Origin: Romboutsia faecis
GTDB taxonomy: Bacteria; Bacillota; Clostridia; Peptostreptococcales; Peptostreptococcaceae
DNA: 64,000 bases
Direction: 5' to 3'
NCBI RefSeq assembly: GCF_014323405.1
Contig: NZ_JACRWE010000001.1
Span: 639,097-703,096 of the forward strand
Position numbers and translations under genes: made by a program. How positions within the stretch are numbered: position 1 is the first letter of the stretch; the number at the start of each line of letters is the position of its first letter. Under the pieces are notes generated by a model, which saw nothing but the letters and a program-made list of their open reading frames with translations, made no database searches and had not been told where the DNA came from. This document shows, piece after piece, positions 8,660 through 16,556 of the stretch.

Positions 8660-9673
8660 ATGAGTTTTATTAATAAGTGCTCTACAATAATTAGACGTTC
8701 TTCTAAAGATATGCTTTATATTCATTTAGATAAAGGCATTTCTTACAACTACTATGATAAAAATAATGAACTAGTATTTTCTAAAAAATTAATAAAAGAT
8801 GATTCTATTGATTTTACAAATTGTTTTTTTACCCTAAGTAATCTTGATAATATATATGGCATTTACAATGATGGCTCTTTAAAAATGCTTACTGCTTTAA
8901 GTAATTCATCAACATTCACTCAAACAGAGATACTTAAATATAATTCTAAAAAGTTTGGTATTTGCTTTCCATATATAAATGTTATTAATAATGATATACA
9001 TATTCTATACTATGTTTATAATAATAATTCAGCTAATACATGTGCTCTCTTCCATCACATTAAACATAACAATATATGGACTGAAAATAAGATAGACTTT
9101 ATTAATCATATTGTTCTAGATAATTTTACAGTTATTTGGAGTCAAGATTCTCCTATTGTATTTTATTTTAATTTAGTAGATGGTATTGAAGAAATATTTT
9201 TATCTAAATTTAATATAAGCACTTTGACATGGTCAAATCCTGTTCAGATTACCAACTCTGGAAAAAATAAGATTTATTTGAATATATTAAAAGATAGTAT
9301 GAATTTTTATCATATAACTTTCTGTGAGAGTTTAGAAACTGGTTATGCCGTTAAATACTTGAATGGTTATTTAAATGATACTACCTTTGAAGTTGATATA
9401 TCTACTTATATAACCGGACCTTCGACTTGCATGTATCCTACTTTTTTAAAAAAAGACTCAACTTTATATCTAATGTGGGTAAATTACGGAAAGCTATATA
9501 CTACTTATTCTACTAATTTAGGTAGAAACTGGAGTACACATGAAATTGATGATTTTAGTGTTGAAGATAAATTTATAAGAGCTTATTTTTATTCAAATTT
9601 TAAAAATGATATTCCTTATAATGTAAATACAGTATTTACAAGCTTAGATGATATTGGAATCTTAGGTTTCTAA
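8660..9673 (+). CDS. Hypothetical protein, sialidase-like beta-propeller
   Basis: A 337-residue soluble protein with several blades of about 50 residues: each has a hydrophobic strand (INVINNDIHILYYVY, DNFTVIWSQDSPIVFYF, KKDSTLYLMWVN) followed by a Trp turn such as LTWSNPVQIT or GRNWSTHEID. The last resembles the Asp-box of BNR/sialidase repeats, but no catalytic residues can be assigned. The ORF is open from a GTG at 8624, yet the ACAGGAGG site at 8648-8654 picks the ATG at 8660. Divergent from cdeC and related in pattern to the 6505 product, it is a candidate spore-surface protein. Function unknown. Confidence 0.75.
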   Translation: MSFINKCSTIIRRSSKDMLYIHLDKGISYNYYDKNNELVFSKKLIKDDSIDFTNCFFTLSNLDNIYGIYNDGSLKMLTALSNSSTFTQTEILKYNSKKFGICFPYINVINNDIHILYYVYNNNSANTCALFHHIKHNNIWTENKIDFINHIVLDNFTVIWSQDSPIVFYFNLVDGIEEIFLSKFNISTLTWSNPVQITNSGKNKIYLNILKDSMNFYHITFCESLETGYAVKYLNGYLNDTTFEVDISTYITGPSTCMYPTFLKKDSTLYLMWVNYGKLYTTYSTNLGRNWSTHEIDDFSVEDKFIRAYFYSNFKNDIPYNVNTVFTSLDDIGILGF

Positions 9674-9691
9674 ATTAAAAATTTATAAAGT

Positions 9692-9725
9692 AAAAAAGTG
9701 TTGCCATAATGGCAACACTTTTTTA
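9692..9725. terminator. Bidirectional terminator shared with 6S RNA
   Basis: The hairpin AAGTGTTGCCA / TGGCAACACTT with A and T runs on both sides ends the propeller gene on the plus strand. It also ends the ncRNA coming from the minus strand directly after its closing stem. Confidence 0.88.
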
Positions 9726-9726
9726 A

Positions 9727-9907
9727 TACCCCAAAACACCGGTGGCCCCATAAATTCAGACCCGAGATACTCCCAGGTGGGTGACCTGCTAGTTGCCTCT
9801 AATTTCCCTAAAATTTTTAGGGCATATTATCAGTACCTAGACTCAGTCTCCCGTTTAACATTTGTCGGTTGAATTTAAGAAAGCCTTATCGTATGTCTCA
9901 GGATTTA
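9727..9907 (-). ncRNA. ssrS: 6S RNA candidate
   Basis: A roughly 180-base GC-richer, non-coding stretch. On the minus strand the two ends pair in a 12-bp closing stem with wobbles (9893-9904 with 9728-9739), then GGCTTT pairs with the opposite GGGGCC side, then TAAATTCA pairs with TGAATTTA. After this an open bubble of about 20 bases per side leads to an inner arm with the hairpin CCCTAAAA/TTTTAGGG (about 9809-9825). A long closing stem, a large central bubble and a terminal arm in about 180 bases is the 6S RNA plan, which mimics an open promoter and binds sigma-A RNA polymerase. A TATAAT lies just upstream and a terminator follows. Covariance search was not possible. Confidence 0.65.
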
Positions 9908-10041
9908 TATACTTATTATATAATAAAAATTAATATTTTAAAAGTGGTTTTGTATAGTAATTTTTATAAAATTGTGAATTAGTTACAATTTTTACCTTTC
10001 ATCCTTTGATTATGTAGTCCTATACTTATATTTTATGTCAT

Positions 10042-10902
10042 TTATCTACTATCATCATATTCATCAACATCTATATACTCATATTCTTCTGTCTCAATAT
10101 ATTCATATTCATCATTGTTACTTTCATACTCTTCAAATTCTTCATAATTATCATACTCACCGTCATCATAATCATCATCTTCATAATCATCATCTTCATA
10201 TGATAAATCTGAATCATCACCTCTTAACAAGCTTCCTAATAATTTTAAATTATTTATGCTACCTAAGTTATTTATATCTGCTAAAGAACTTAAACTAAAT
10301 CCGCCCTCTCCAAAATCATCCGGTAAAAACAATTCTGCAAACAAGTCAATTTTTTTCTTTATATCAATTGCCTTTTCAACTGATTCTTTTCTCTTTTCAG
10401 GAAATACATCAATTATTTCTTTTATCATCATATTTTTCTTATCTTCTTCATCCATACTTCTAAAAAAGTTACTTTCTTCCATATCTTCAGAAATATCCAT
10501 AGTACTTAATTTTTTTATACCTTTTACTAAATCTAATAAACTCTCTATTTTTATTAAAACTTTTTTTTCATCTCTGGACATATACTTTTTGGTTCTTGTA
10601 ATAATCTCCATTCCTCTATCTAAATCTTCATCACTTAATTCCATTAACTTTAACCCCTTACTTATATCATTCATATTAAATTTAAATAAATCGTCATTAT
10701 TGCTGGTGGAATTACTTCCATTTGATTTTCTTCTTCTTTTAACTTTAGTATCTGAATTTTTACTAGTTCTCTTTTTAACCTTAGGAGCCCTATTCCCCGA
10801 TGTATTTTCCGTTGATTTTTTTGATTTATTTTTACTATCAAATAATGATACGTTACCATTACTTAATGCTAATATTCCAAGTATTAATAGTAGATTATTC
10901 AA
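10042..10902 (-). CDS. Hypothetical protein with acidic Asp/Glu/Tyr tail
   Basis: A 286-residue protein in three parts: a short hydrophobic N-terminus (NNLLLILGILALS), a lysine/serine-rich linker with KKRTSKNSDTKVKRRRK, and a helical middle followed from about residue 230 by an extremely acidic tail of Asp, Glu and Tyr in repeats such as YEDDDYEDDDYDD. The start is TTG at 10902, supported by AAGGGGTGA just before it. A sigma-K-like promoter upstream and the neighbouring cdeC block suggest a spore-layer protein. The tail could bind calcium or other cations, or the lysine-tailed product made from the divergent gene. No family recognised. Confidence 0.7.
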   Translation of the reverse strand: MNNLLLILGILALSNGNVSLFDSKNKSKKSTENTSGNRAPKVKKRTSKNSDTKVKRRRKSNGSNSTSNNDDLFKFNMNDISKGLKLMELSDEDLDRGMEIITRTKKYMSRDEKKVLIKIESLLDLVKGIKKLSTMDISEDMEESNFFRSMDEEDKKNMMIKEIIDVFPEKRKESVEKAIDIKKKIDLFAELFLPDDFGEGGFSLSSLADINNLGSINNLKLLGSLLRGDDSDLSYEDDDYEDDDYDDGEYDNYEEFEEYESNNDEYEYIETEEYEYIDVDEYDDSR

Positions 10903-10941
10903 TACAAGTCACCCCTTAAACTATACTACTCCCTCATATAT

Positions 10942-10968
10942 AAACTATGTTTTATTTGATCTTATTGT
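10942..10968 (-). promoter_or_regulatory. Sigma-K-like promoter of the acidic-tail gene
   Basis: On the minus strand CATAGTTT (10942-10949) lies 17 bases after an AC (10967-10968), fitting AC...CATAnnnT, about 40 bases before the TTG start. Motif only. Confidence 0.4.
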
Positions 10969-11115
10969 TACTTTTTTTTATCTAGCTTGCATATATATTA
11001 TCTATAAGAGATTTTATTTATTATAGATCAAAATATTACTCACCACTTAATGATTATTTCTATATATAAATAATATGAGTACTAGACAATATATATTATT
11101 GAAAGGAGCATTTTT

Positions 11116-11535
11116 ATGAAAAAAGTAGATCCTAAAGCATTAGAACAAATGGCTAAAGAAAAAAATATAGATAAAGATAAAATTGAAAAAATAGCTAATA
11201 ACTATAAAGGTAAATCTGAAAATGAACTTATGGATGAACTTATTAAAATTGGAAAAACATTAGAAGGAAAAGAAGAAGTTGTATCTAAATTTAAAACTTT
11301 TTTAGATGAAAATCAACGTAAGAAGTTAGATTCTATTATGAATAAAATCTCAGAAGCAGAACTTCAAGACAAAATTGAAAGCAAGAAAACAAAGTCTAAA
11401 AAAACTAATGGAGCTAAACCTGCACCATCTAAATCATCTCCAAAAGAATCATCAAATAAAGGAAATCAAAAAAGTAAAGCTACAAAAAAAGTAAAAAAAG
11501 TGGTTAAGAAAACAAAAAAATCACCTTCTAAGTAA
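11116..11535 (+). CDS. Hypothetical protein with lysine-rich tail
   Basis: A 139-residue protein. Residues 1-90 are helical and charged (KALEQMAKEKNIDKDKIEK), and residues 91-139 are a disordered Lys/Ser/Pro tail with motifs such as KKVKKVVKKTKK, like histone H1-type or DNA-binding tails. The strong site GAAAGGAG precedes the ATG. It is divergent from the acidic-tail gene, so the two encode products of opposite charge. It could bind nucleic acid or polyanionic spore material; no family was recognised. Confidence 0.75.
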   Translation: MKKVDPKALEQMAKEKNIDKDKIEKIANNYKGKSENELMDELIKIGKTLEGKEEVVSKFKTFLDENQRKKLDSIMNKISEAELQDKIESKKTKSKKTNGAKPAPSKSSPKESSNKGNQKSKATKKVKKVVKKTKKSPSK

Positions 11536-11542
11536 TTTATAT

Positions 11543-11593
11543 CAAAAAACTGGCGTACTCTAAAACATATTTTAAAGCACGCCAGTTTTTTAT
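11543..11593. terminator. Bidirectional terminator
   Basis: AAAAAACTGGCGT pairs with ACGCCAGTTTTTT across a loop of about 20 bases, between the convergent lysine-tail gene and the end of the hut cluster. Confidence 0.88.
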
Positions 11594-11606
11594 AATTCTT
11601 TTATCT

Positions 11607-12251
11607 TTAATTATCTAGTGTAGAATGTATGTCTTTGATTATTTTATTTTTTATTTCTTTAGCCTCTATTAATATCTTTTTCACTTCTTTTGTATAAATT
11701 AATTTCAATTCTTCATTATTTAATCCCTTTAAATTTACCTTTACATTTAATATTGCACCCTCTAATCCTGCATACATCATTAATATTCCTACAGCCATAT
11801 CTGTTATAGCATTTTTATTTCCATATGTAGAAATATAATCTATAGATTCTAAAGCTTCAAGAGATAGTTTTGCTGTTTTTAAAGGTACATCTATTGAGAA
11901 TAGTTTCGCATCTTCAATAGCCATTTTTCTATCTTTTATTTGCTCTTCAGTTTCTTTAGGCATTTTTATAGCTTTCATATATTCTGTAAATGATTCTGTA
12001 TCTCTATCTATCATTTCATTTATTTCTTGCTTTAAATCCCCTAATTTATTAAATTTATCTATAAACTCTCTTCTTATGCTTTCATCTAAATCTTCATAAG
12101 AATTTTTCCCAAAACTTAGATAAGCCATCATTCTAGTAAGAGCAATACCTATACTAGAAGCTAAAGCTGAAACAGAACCACCTCCTGGTGCTGAAGAATT
12201 CGAATCTATTTCATCTATAAACTCGGATACAGTCATATCTATAAGTTTCAT
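11607..12251 (-). CDS. fchA: Formimidoyl-THF cyclodeaminase
   Basis: A 214-residue, mostly helical protein of the FTCD-C family. It closes 5-formimino-tetrahydrofolate to 5,10-methenyl-THF and releases ammonia. The glycine-rich motif SAPGGGSVSALASSIG near residue 20 is the folate-site signature, and length fits stand-alone cyclodeaminases of clostridia. It is the last gene of the hut cluster and uses the formimino-THF made by the ftcD product, so histidine breakdown feeds one-carbon metabolism. Ribosome site AAGGGGGA precedes the ATG. Confidence 0.92.
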   Translation of the reverse strand: MKLIDMTVSEFIDEIDSNSSAPGGGSVSALASSIGIALTRMMAYLSFGKNSYEDLDESIRREFIDKFNKLGDLKQEINEMIDRDTESFTEYMKAIKMPKETEEQIKDRKMAIEDAKLFSIDVPLKTAKLSLEALESIDYISTYGNKNAITDMAVGILMMYAGLEGAILNVKVNLKGLNNEELKLIYTKEVKKILIEAKEIKNKIIKDIHSTLDN

Positions 12252-12292
12252 TTTTATCCCCCTTAATTATTAATAGTAGATTCTAAATTATT

Positions 12293-13558
12293 TTAATGCT
12301 GTATAGACTTATTCTTAACTACTAATTTACCATTTTTATAAACTCTATCTATATGATTTATTCCAAAGTGATACATTATATACTCAATATTTGGTGCATC
12401 AAATATTGCAAAATCTGCTTTTTTACCTACTTCTATAGACCCTATATCATTTTGTCTATCTATTGCACATGCTGCATTTATAGTTACAGCTGTTAAAACC
12501 TCATTAGGAGTCATATTTAAATGCAAACACCCTAACTGCATTATAAATTGTAAATTTTCGCTAGGGCAGCTTCCAGGATTGTAATCACTAGATAAGCTTA
12601 CAGGTACATTTAAATCTATTATTTTTCTGGCATCTGCATATCCTTTATTTAAATTAAAAGATGTTCCAGGAAGTAAATTTGCAACTATCTTATTTTCTGC
12701 AAGTTTTTTTAATCCTACTTCGCTAGCTTTCATAAGGTGGTCTGCAGATATGCATCCCATCTTACAAGCCAATTCTGTTCCTCCTAAATGTACTATCTCA
12801 TCTGCATGTATCTTAAGCTTAAATCCCATTTTTTTAGCAGCTTTCAATATATGTTCACTTTCCTCTATATTGAATACTCCCTCCTCACAAAATACATCAC
12901 AAAATTCAGCTAAGCCCATAGACTTAACTCTTGGCATTATATCATTTACCATCTTTTCTATATAATTTATTTTATTATTTTTATATTCTTTTGGTATTGC
13001 ATGAGCACCTAAAAATGTATGTACTAGGTCTATAGGATGGTTATTGTTTAATTCCCTACCTACTTCTAATTGCTTTAGTTCTGTATTCAAATCCAAACCA
13101 TATCCACTCTTTGACTCTACAGTTGTAACACCAAACTCTAACATTCTATCTAAACTTTTCTTTCCTTTTTCATATAACTCTTCAAAACTTGATCTTCTAG
13201 TTGACTCAACAGTACTTAATATTCCCCCTCCGTTATTTAAAATTTCTATATAAGGAACTCCAGATAACTTTTTATAAAATTCATTTTCCCTTGATCCTCC
13301 ATGAACTAGGTGTGTATGAGAATCTATTAGACCTGGAGTCATCAAAAGACCCAATGCATCGTCTATCCTTGTAGAGTCATCAACTATATCTCTGTACTTA
13401 TTACCAAGTCCGATTTCATAAATTTTGCCATCTTTTACTGCTATATATGCATTTTCAATTATATCTATGTCATTCATTTGTTCTTTTATTCTAGGATAAT
13501 TATTTCCTTTCATAGTAATAAGCTTACCAATATTTTTTATAATTAAATCTACACCCAT
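12293..13558 (-). CDS. hutI: Imidazolonepropionase
   Basis: A 421-residue amidohydrolase that opens 4-imidazolone-5-propanoate to N-formimino-L-glutamate, the third step of histidine breakdown. Visible motifs are the metal ligands DSHTHLVHGGSRENEF (about residue 79), the HADEI zinc site in the middle, SADHL and SSDYNPGSCPSENL near the C-terminus. Length is typical. It is four bases downstream of ftcD and 41 bases before fchA in the same transcript. The start is backed by GGAG just upstream. Confidence 0.95.
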   Translation of the reverse strand: MGVDLIIKNIGKLITMKGNNYPRIKEQMNDIDIIENAYIAVKDGKIYEIGLGNKYRDIVDDSTRIDDALGLLMTPGLIDSHTHLVHGGSRENEFYKKLSGVPYIEILNNGGGILSTVESTRRSSFEELYEKGKKSLDRMLEFGVTTVESKSGYGLDLNTELKQLEVGRELNNNHPIDLVHTFLGAHAIPKEYKNNKINYIEKMVNDIMPRVKSMGLAEFCDVFCEEGVFNIEESEHILKAAKKMGFKLKIHADEIVHLGGTELACKMGCISADHLMKASEVGLKKLAENKIVANLLPGTSFNLNKGYADARKIIDLNVPVSLSSDYNPGSCPSENLQFIMQLGCLHLNMTPNEVLTAVTINAACAIDRQNDIGSIEVGKKADFAIFDAPNIEYIMYHFGINHIDRVYKNGKLVVKNKSIQH

Positions 13559-13562
13559 ATCT

Positions 13563-14456
13563 CTACTCCATTAAGTTTGTTTCTAATATCTTTTTTAAAG
13601 AAAAGCCTTCTAAACCTAAATAGTAACTTGCTACATCTATTAAAGCTTCCATTGGACAAAGTCCCACAATTTCACTTCCAATTATATTTACTCCAAATCT
13701 TTTTGCCTCAAATTTAACAGCTTCAAAAGCTCTATACATACTTGTGTGAGTATAATCAGTTAAGTTCATTGTTACTTGAGTTATTTTTTTCTCTGGTATT
13801 TCTACTGAACCTGCTTTTATATATCTATAACCTCCACTTGAGTATCTTATTGCTTTAGCTATCTTCGACGTAATTTCTATATTATCTGTATCTAGATTTA
13901 TATTGTAAGCAATAAGAGCTTTTCTAGCTCCTATAACTATAGCACCTGCTGTAGGATGTTTTTTATTTTCTCCAAAATCTGGTTTCCATTCATAATTCTT
14001 TAACTTCTCATCAAGACCTTCATATTCACCCTGTCTTATTGTTGCTAAATTTCTTCTTTCTTCCTTTGTTGCAGATTCTTCATATAAAAATACAGGTATT
14101 TTATACTTGTCATTAACTTCTCGTCCTAATTCTTTCGTTAATTCTACTACGTCTTCCATAGATATATCTCTAATTGGTATAAACGGACAAACATCTATCG
14201 CTCCTACTCTAGGATGTTGCCCTTTATGTTCATTCATATTTATTATATCTTTTGCAACTCCAATACTCTCAAATACTGCATTTTTTACTTCTTGAGGTTT
14301 TCCAATAATAGTTACAACAAGCCTATTATAATTTTCATCTGCTTCATAATTTAATAACTTTACATCTTTTTTATTTCTAAATGCATTAACTATTTTTTCT
14401 ATTTTCTCTAAATCTCTGCCTTCACTGAAATTAGGAACACACTCTACTATAGACAT
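13563..14456 (-). CDS. ftcD: Glutamate formimidoyltransferase
   Basis: Moves the formimino group of formiminoglutamate to tetrahydrofolate and yields glutamate. At 297 residues it is the stand-alone FTCD-N form; the cyclodeaminase half is the separate fchA gene. The motif VECVPNFSEGRD at the N-terminus is diagnostic, and HPRVGAIDVCPFIP and GEYEGLDEKL follow. The frame also opens at an ATG at 14462 that overlaps the hutU stop as ATGA, but GAGGAG is 8 bases from the ATG at 14456 and only 2 from 14462, so 14456 is preferred. Confidence 0.94.
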   Translation of the reverse strand: MSIVECVPNFSEGRDLEKIEKIVNAFRNKKDVKLLNYEADENYNRLVVTIIGKPQEVKNAVFESIGVAKDIINMNEHKGQHPRVGAIDVCPFIPIRDISMEDVVELTKELGREVNDKYKIPVFLYEESATKEERRNLATIRQGEYEGLDEKLKNYEWKPDFGENKKHPTAGAIVIGARKALIAYNINLDTDNIEITSKIAKAIRYSSGGYRYIKAGSVEIPEKKITQVTMNLTDYTHTSMYRAFEAVKFEAKRFGVNIIGSEIVGLCPMEALIDVASYYLGLEGFSLKKILETNLME

Positions 14457-14458
14457 AT

Positions 14459-16513
14459 TCATTTCTCCTCATTGCTTGTTTTTATTACTTCTTCTATAAG
14501 ATCATCATCAACTAAATAAGGTAATGTTATATGATCCCTTCCCTCACAAATTTTGTTATATTCTATTGCAGTAACTATAGAATTCTCATTTCTAGCCCAA
14601 GCACGTCTAGCAACTCCATTCATAACATCCCAAGGCATTGCACTTCTTAATATATCATCTACTCTTTGTGAACCATCTAAAACCATTCCGAATCCTCCAT
14701 TTATAGATCTCCCAATTCCTACTCCACCTCCATTATGTAAAGTTACTAAGCTCATTCCTCTTGCACAATTTCCTGCAAAGCACTGAGTAGCCATGTCAGC
14801 CATAATATTACTACCATCTTTTATATTTGATGTTTCTCTAAATGGAGAATCTGTTCCCGATACATCATGATGATCTCTTCCAAGCATAACAGGACCAATT
14901 TCACCCTTTCTAACCATATCATTAAATTTAAGAGCAATCTTAGTTCTTCCTAAAGCATCTTGATAAAGAATTCTAGCTTTTGTACCCACTACAAGATTAT
15001 TCTTCTTTGCATCTCTTATCCAAGCCCAGTTATCTCTATCTTGATATCTTCTATCAGGATCTATACAATCCATAGCTGCCTTATCAGTTTTTACTAAATC
15101 CTCTTCTTTTTCGCTTAAACACACCCATCTAAATGGACCATATCCATAGTCAAATAACTGAGGTCCTAATATATCTTCAACATAAGATGGAAATATAAAT
15201 CCATCTTTTTTATCAATTTTATTTTTAGAAATATCTATACACCCTGAATCAAATACTGATGCCATAAAACTATTTCCATAATCAAAGAAATACACACCTC
15301 TGTTATGAAGTTCTTTTATAAGCTCAAAGTGTGTCTTAAGACTTTTATTTACTAAGCTTATAAATTTATCTTTATCTTCTTCTAATAATTTAGTTCTTTC
15401 TTCAAAAGTAACTCCCTCTGGACAATAACCTCCATCGTATACAGCGTGACAAGAAGTCTGATCCGAAAGTAAATCTATATGTATATTTTCATCTAGTGCA
15501 TATTTAAGTAAGTCTACAATATTACCATAATAAGCTATGGCACAAGGCTGCTCTTTTGCTATATACTCTTTAGCAATAGAAAAAGATTCTTCACAAGTTC
15601 TTGCTATTTTACTTACCCATCCTTGATTATACCTAGTTTCAATCCTAGAATAATCTACTTCCGCTATTATTCCGACTCCACCTGCAATTTCAATAGCCTT
15701 TCCTTGAGCTCCACTCATTCCTCCAAGACCTGAGCTTACAAATAATTTGCCTGATAGATTCTTATCTTTTCCTAAACCTAATATTAATCTTCCTGCATTT
15801 AATAATGTTGAATAAGTACCATGAACTATTCCCTGTGGACCTATATACATCCAACCTCCGGCTGTCATTTGACCATAGTTAGATACTCCTAATGCTGCTG
15901 ATCTTTTCCATTCCTCTTGATTATCAAATATACCAACCATTAATCCATTGGTAATTATTACTCTAGGAGAATCTGGTTTTGACTTAAATAGTCCTAGGGG
16001 GTGTCCAGAATGTATGACTAATGTTTGGTCTTCTGTCAATTCTTCTAAATATCTTTTAACTAATCTATACTGCATCCAATTTTGAAATACTTGACCTGTT
16101 TCTCCATAGGTTACTAGTTCATATGGATAAAGGGCTACATCAAAATCTAGATTATTATCTATCATAACTTGAAAAGCTTTACCTTCAATACACTTACCTT
16201 TATATTCATCTATCGGTCTTCCAACTATTTTGTCTTCTGGTCTAAATCTATATCCATAAATTCTACCTCGGGTTTCTAACTCTTCTAAAAACTCTGGAGC
16301 TAATTTTTCATGATATTTTTCTGGAATATATCTTAGTGCATTTTTTAATGCTAGTTTTATATCTGAATTTGATAATTTGCTATCTCTTCTTGGTGCCCTT
16401 CTAATATTAGCTTCAAACTTAGGAATTTTCTCTGGTATAAATTCTAATTTTATTTTCATGGAATTTTCAATTTCATCATTTGATATCATCAAAACTTCAT
16501 CTAAGGTACTCAC
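14459..16513 (-). CDS. hutU: Urocanate hydratase
   Basis: A 684-residue urocanase that uses tightly bound NAD to hydrate urocanate to imidazolonepropionate. It is the long clostridial form (the Bacillus enzyme has about 550 residues), with an extra N-terminal region. Visible motifs: SGLGGMSGAQGKA (NAD-binding glycine-rich loop), the family stretch GRDHHDVSGTDSPFRET, and CFAGNCARGMSLVTLHNGGG with the conserved cysteine and glycines. The start is GTG at 16513 with GGGGAAG before it. It sits between hutH and ftcD. Confidence 0.95.
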   Translation of the reverse strand: MSTLDEVLMISNDEIENSMKIKLEFIPEKIPKFEANIRRAPRRDSKLSNSDIKLALKNALRYIPEKYHEKLAPEFLEELETRGRIYGYRFRPEDKIVGRPIDEYKGKCIEGKAFQVMIDNNLDFDVALYPYELVTYGETGQVFQNWMQYRLVKRYLEELTEDQTLVIHSGHPLGLFKSKPDSPRVIITNGLMVGIFDNQEEWKRSAALGVSNYGQMTAGGWMYIGPQGIVHGTYSTLLNAGRLILGLGKDKNLSGKLFVSSGLGGMSGAQGKAIEIAGGVGIIAEVDYSRIETRYNQGWVSKIARTCEESFSIAKEYIAKEQPCAIAYYGNIVDLLKYALDENIHIDLLSDQTSCHAVYDGGYCPEGVTFEERTKLLEEDKDKFISLVNKSLKTHFELIKELHNRGVYFFDYGNSFMASVFDSGCIDISKNKIDKKDGFIFPSYVEDILGPQLFDYGYGPFRWVCLSEKEEDLVKTDKAAMDCIDPDRRYQDRDNWAWIRDAKKNNLVVGTKARILYQDALGRTKIALKFNDMVRKGEIGPVMLGRDHHDVSGTDSPFRETSNIKDGSNIMADMATQCFAGNCARGMSLVTLHNGGGVGIGRSINGGFGMVLDGSQRVDDILRSAMPWDVMNGVARRAWARNENSIVTAIEYNKICEGRDHITLPYLVDDDLIEEVIKTSNEEK

Positions 16514-16556
16514 TAAAACTTCCCCTTCCTTAAATTAATATATTAGACCTATATAT

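Noticed and set aside
9720..9910. Signal recognition particle RNA, tmRNA, RNase P or T-box in the 9.7-9.9 kb region
   Set aside because: None of the core motifs of these RNAs (GGAAGGAAGCA-type SRP loop, tmRNA tRNA-like end, RNase P core, T-box GGTGG) was found; the long rod with a central bubble fits 6S RNA better.
10130..10210. Repeats of tcatcatcttcataatca type
   Set aside because: They encode the Asp/Glu/Tyr tail and are low-complexity coding repeats.
10256..11026. Long plus-strand open frame (256 codons) opposite the acidic-tail gene
   Set aside because: It is the antisense of a Lys/Asp-rich gene, made of Phe/Leu/Ser-rich sequence without a good ribosome site. A shadow.
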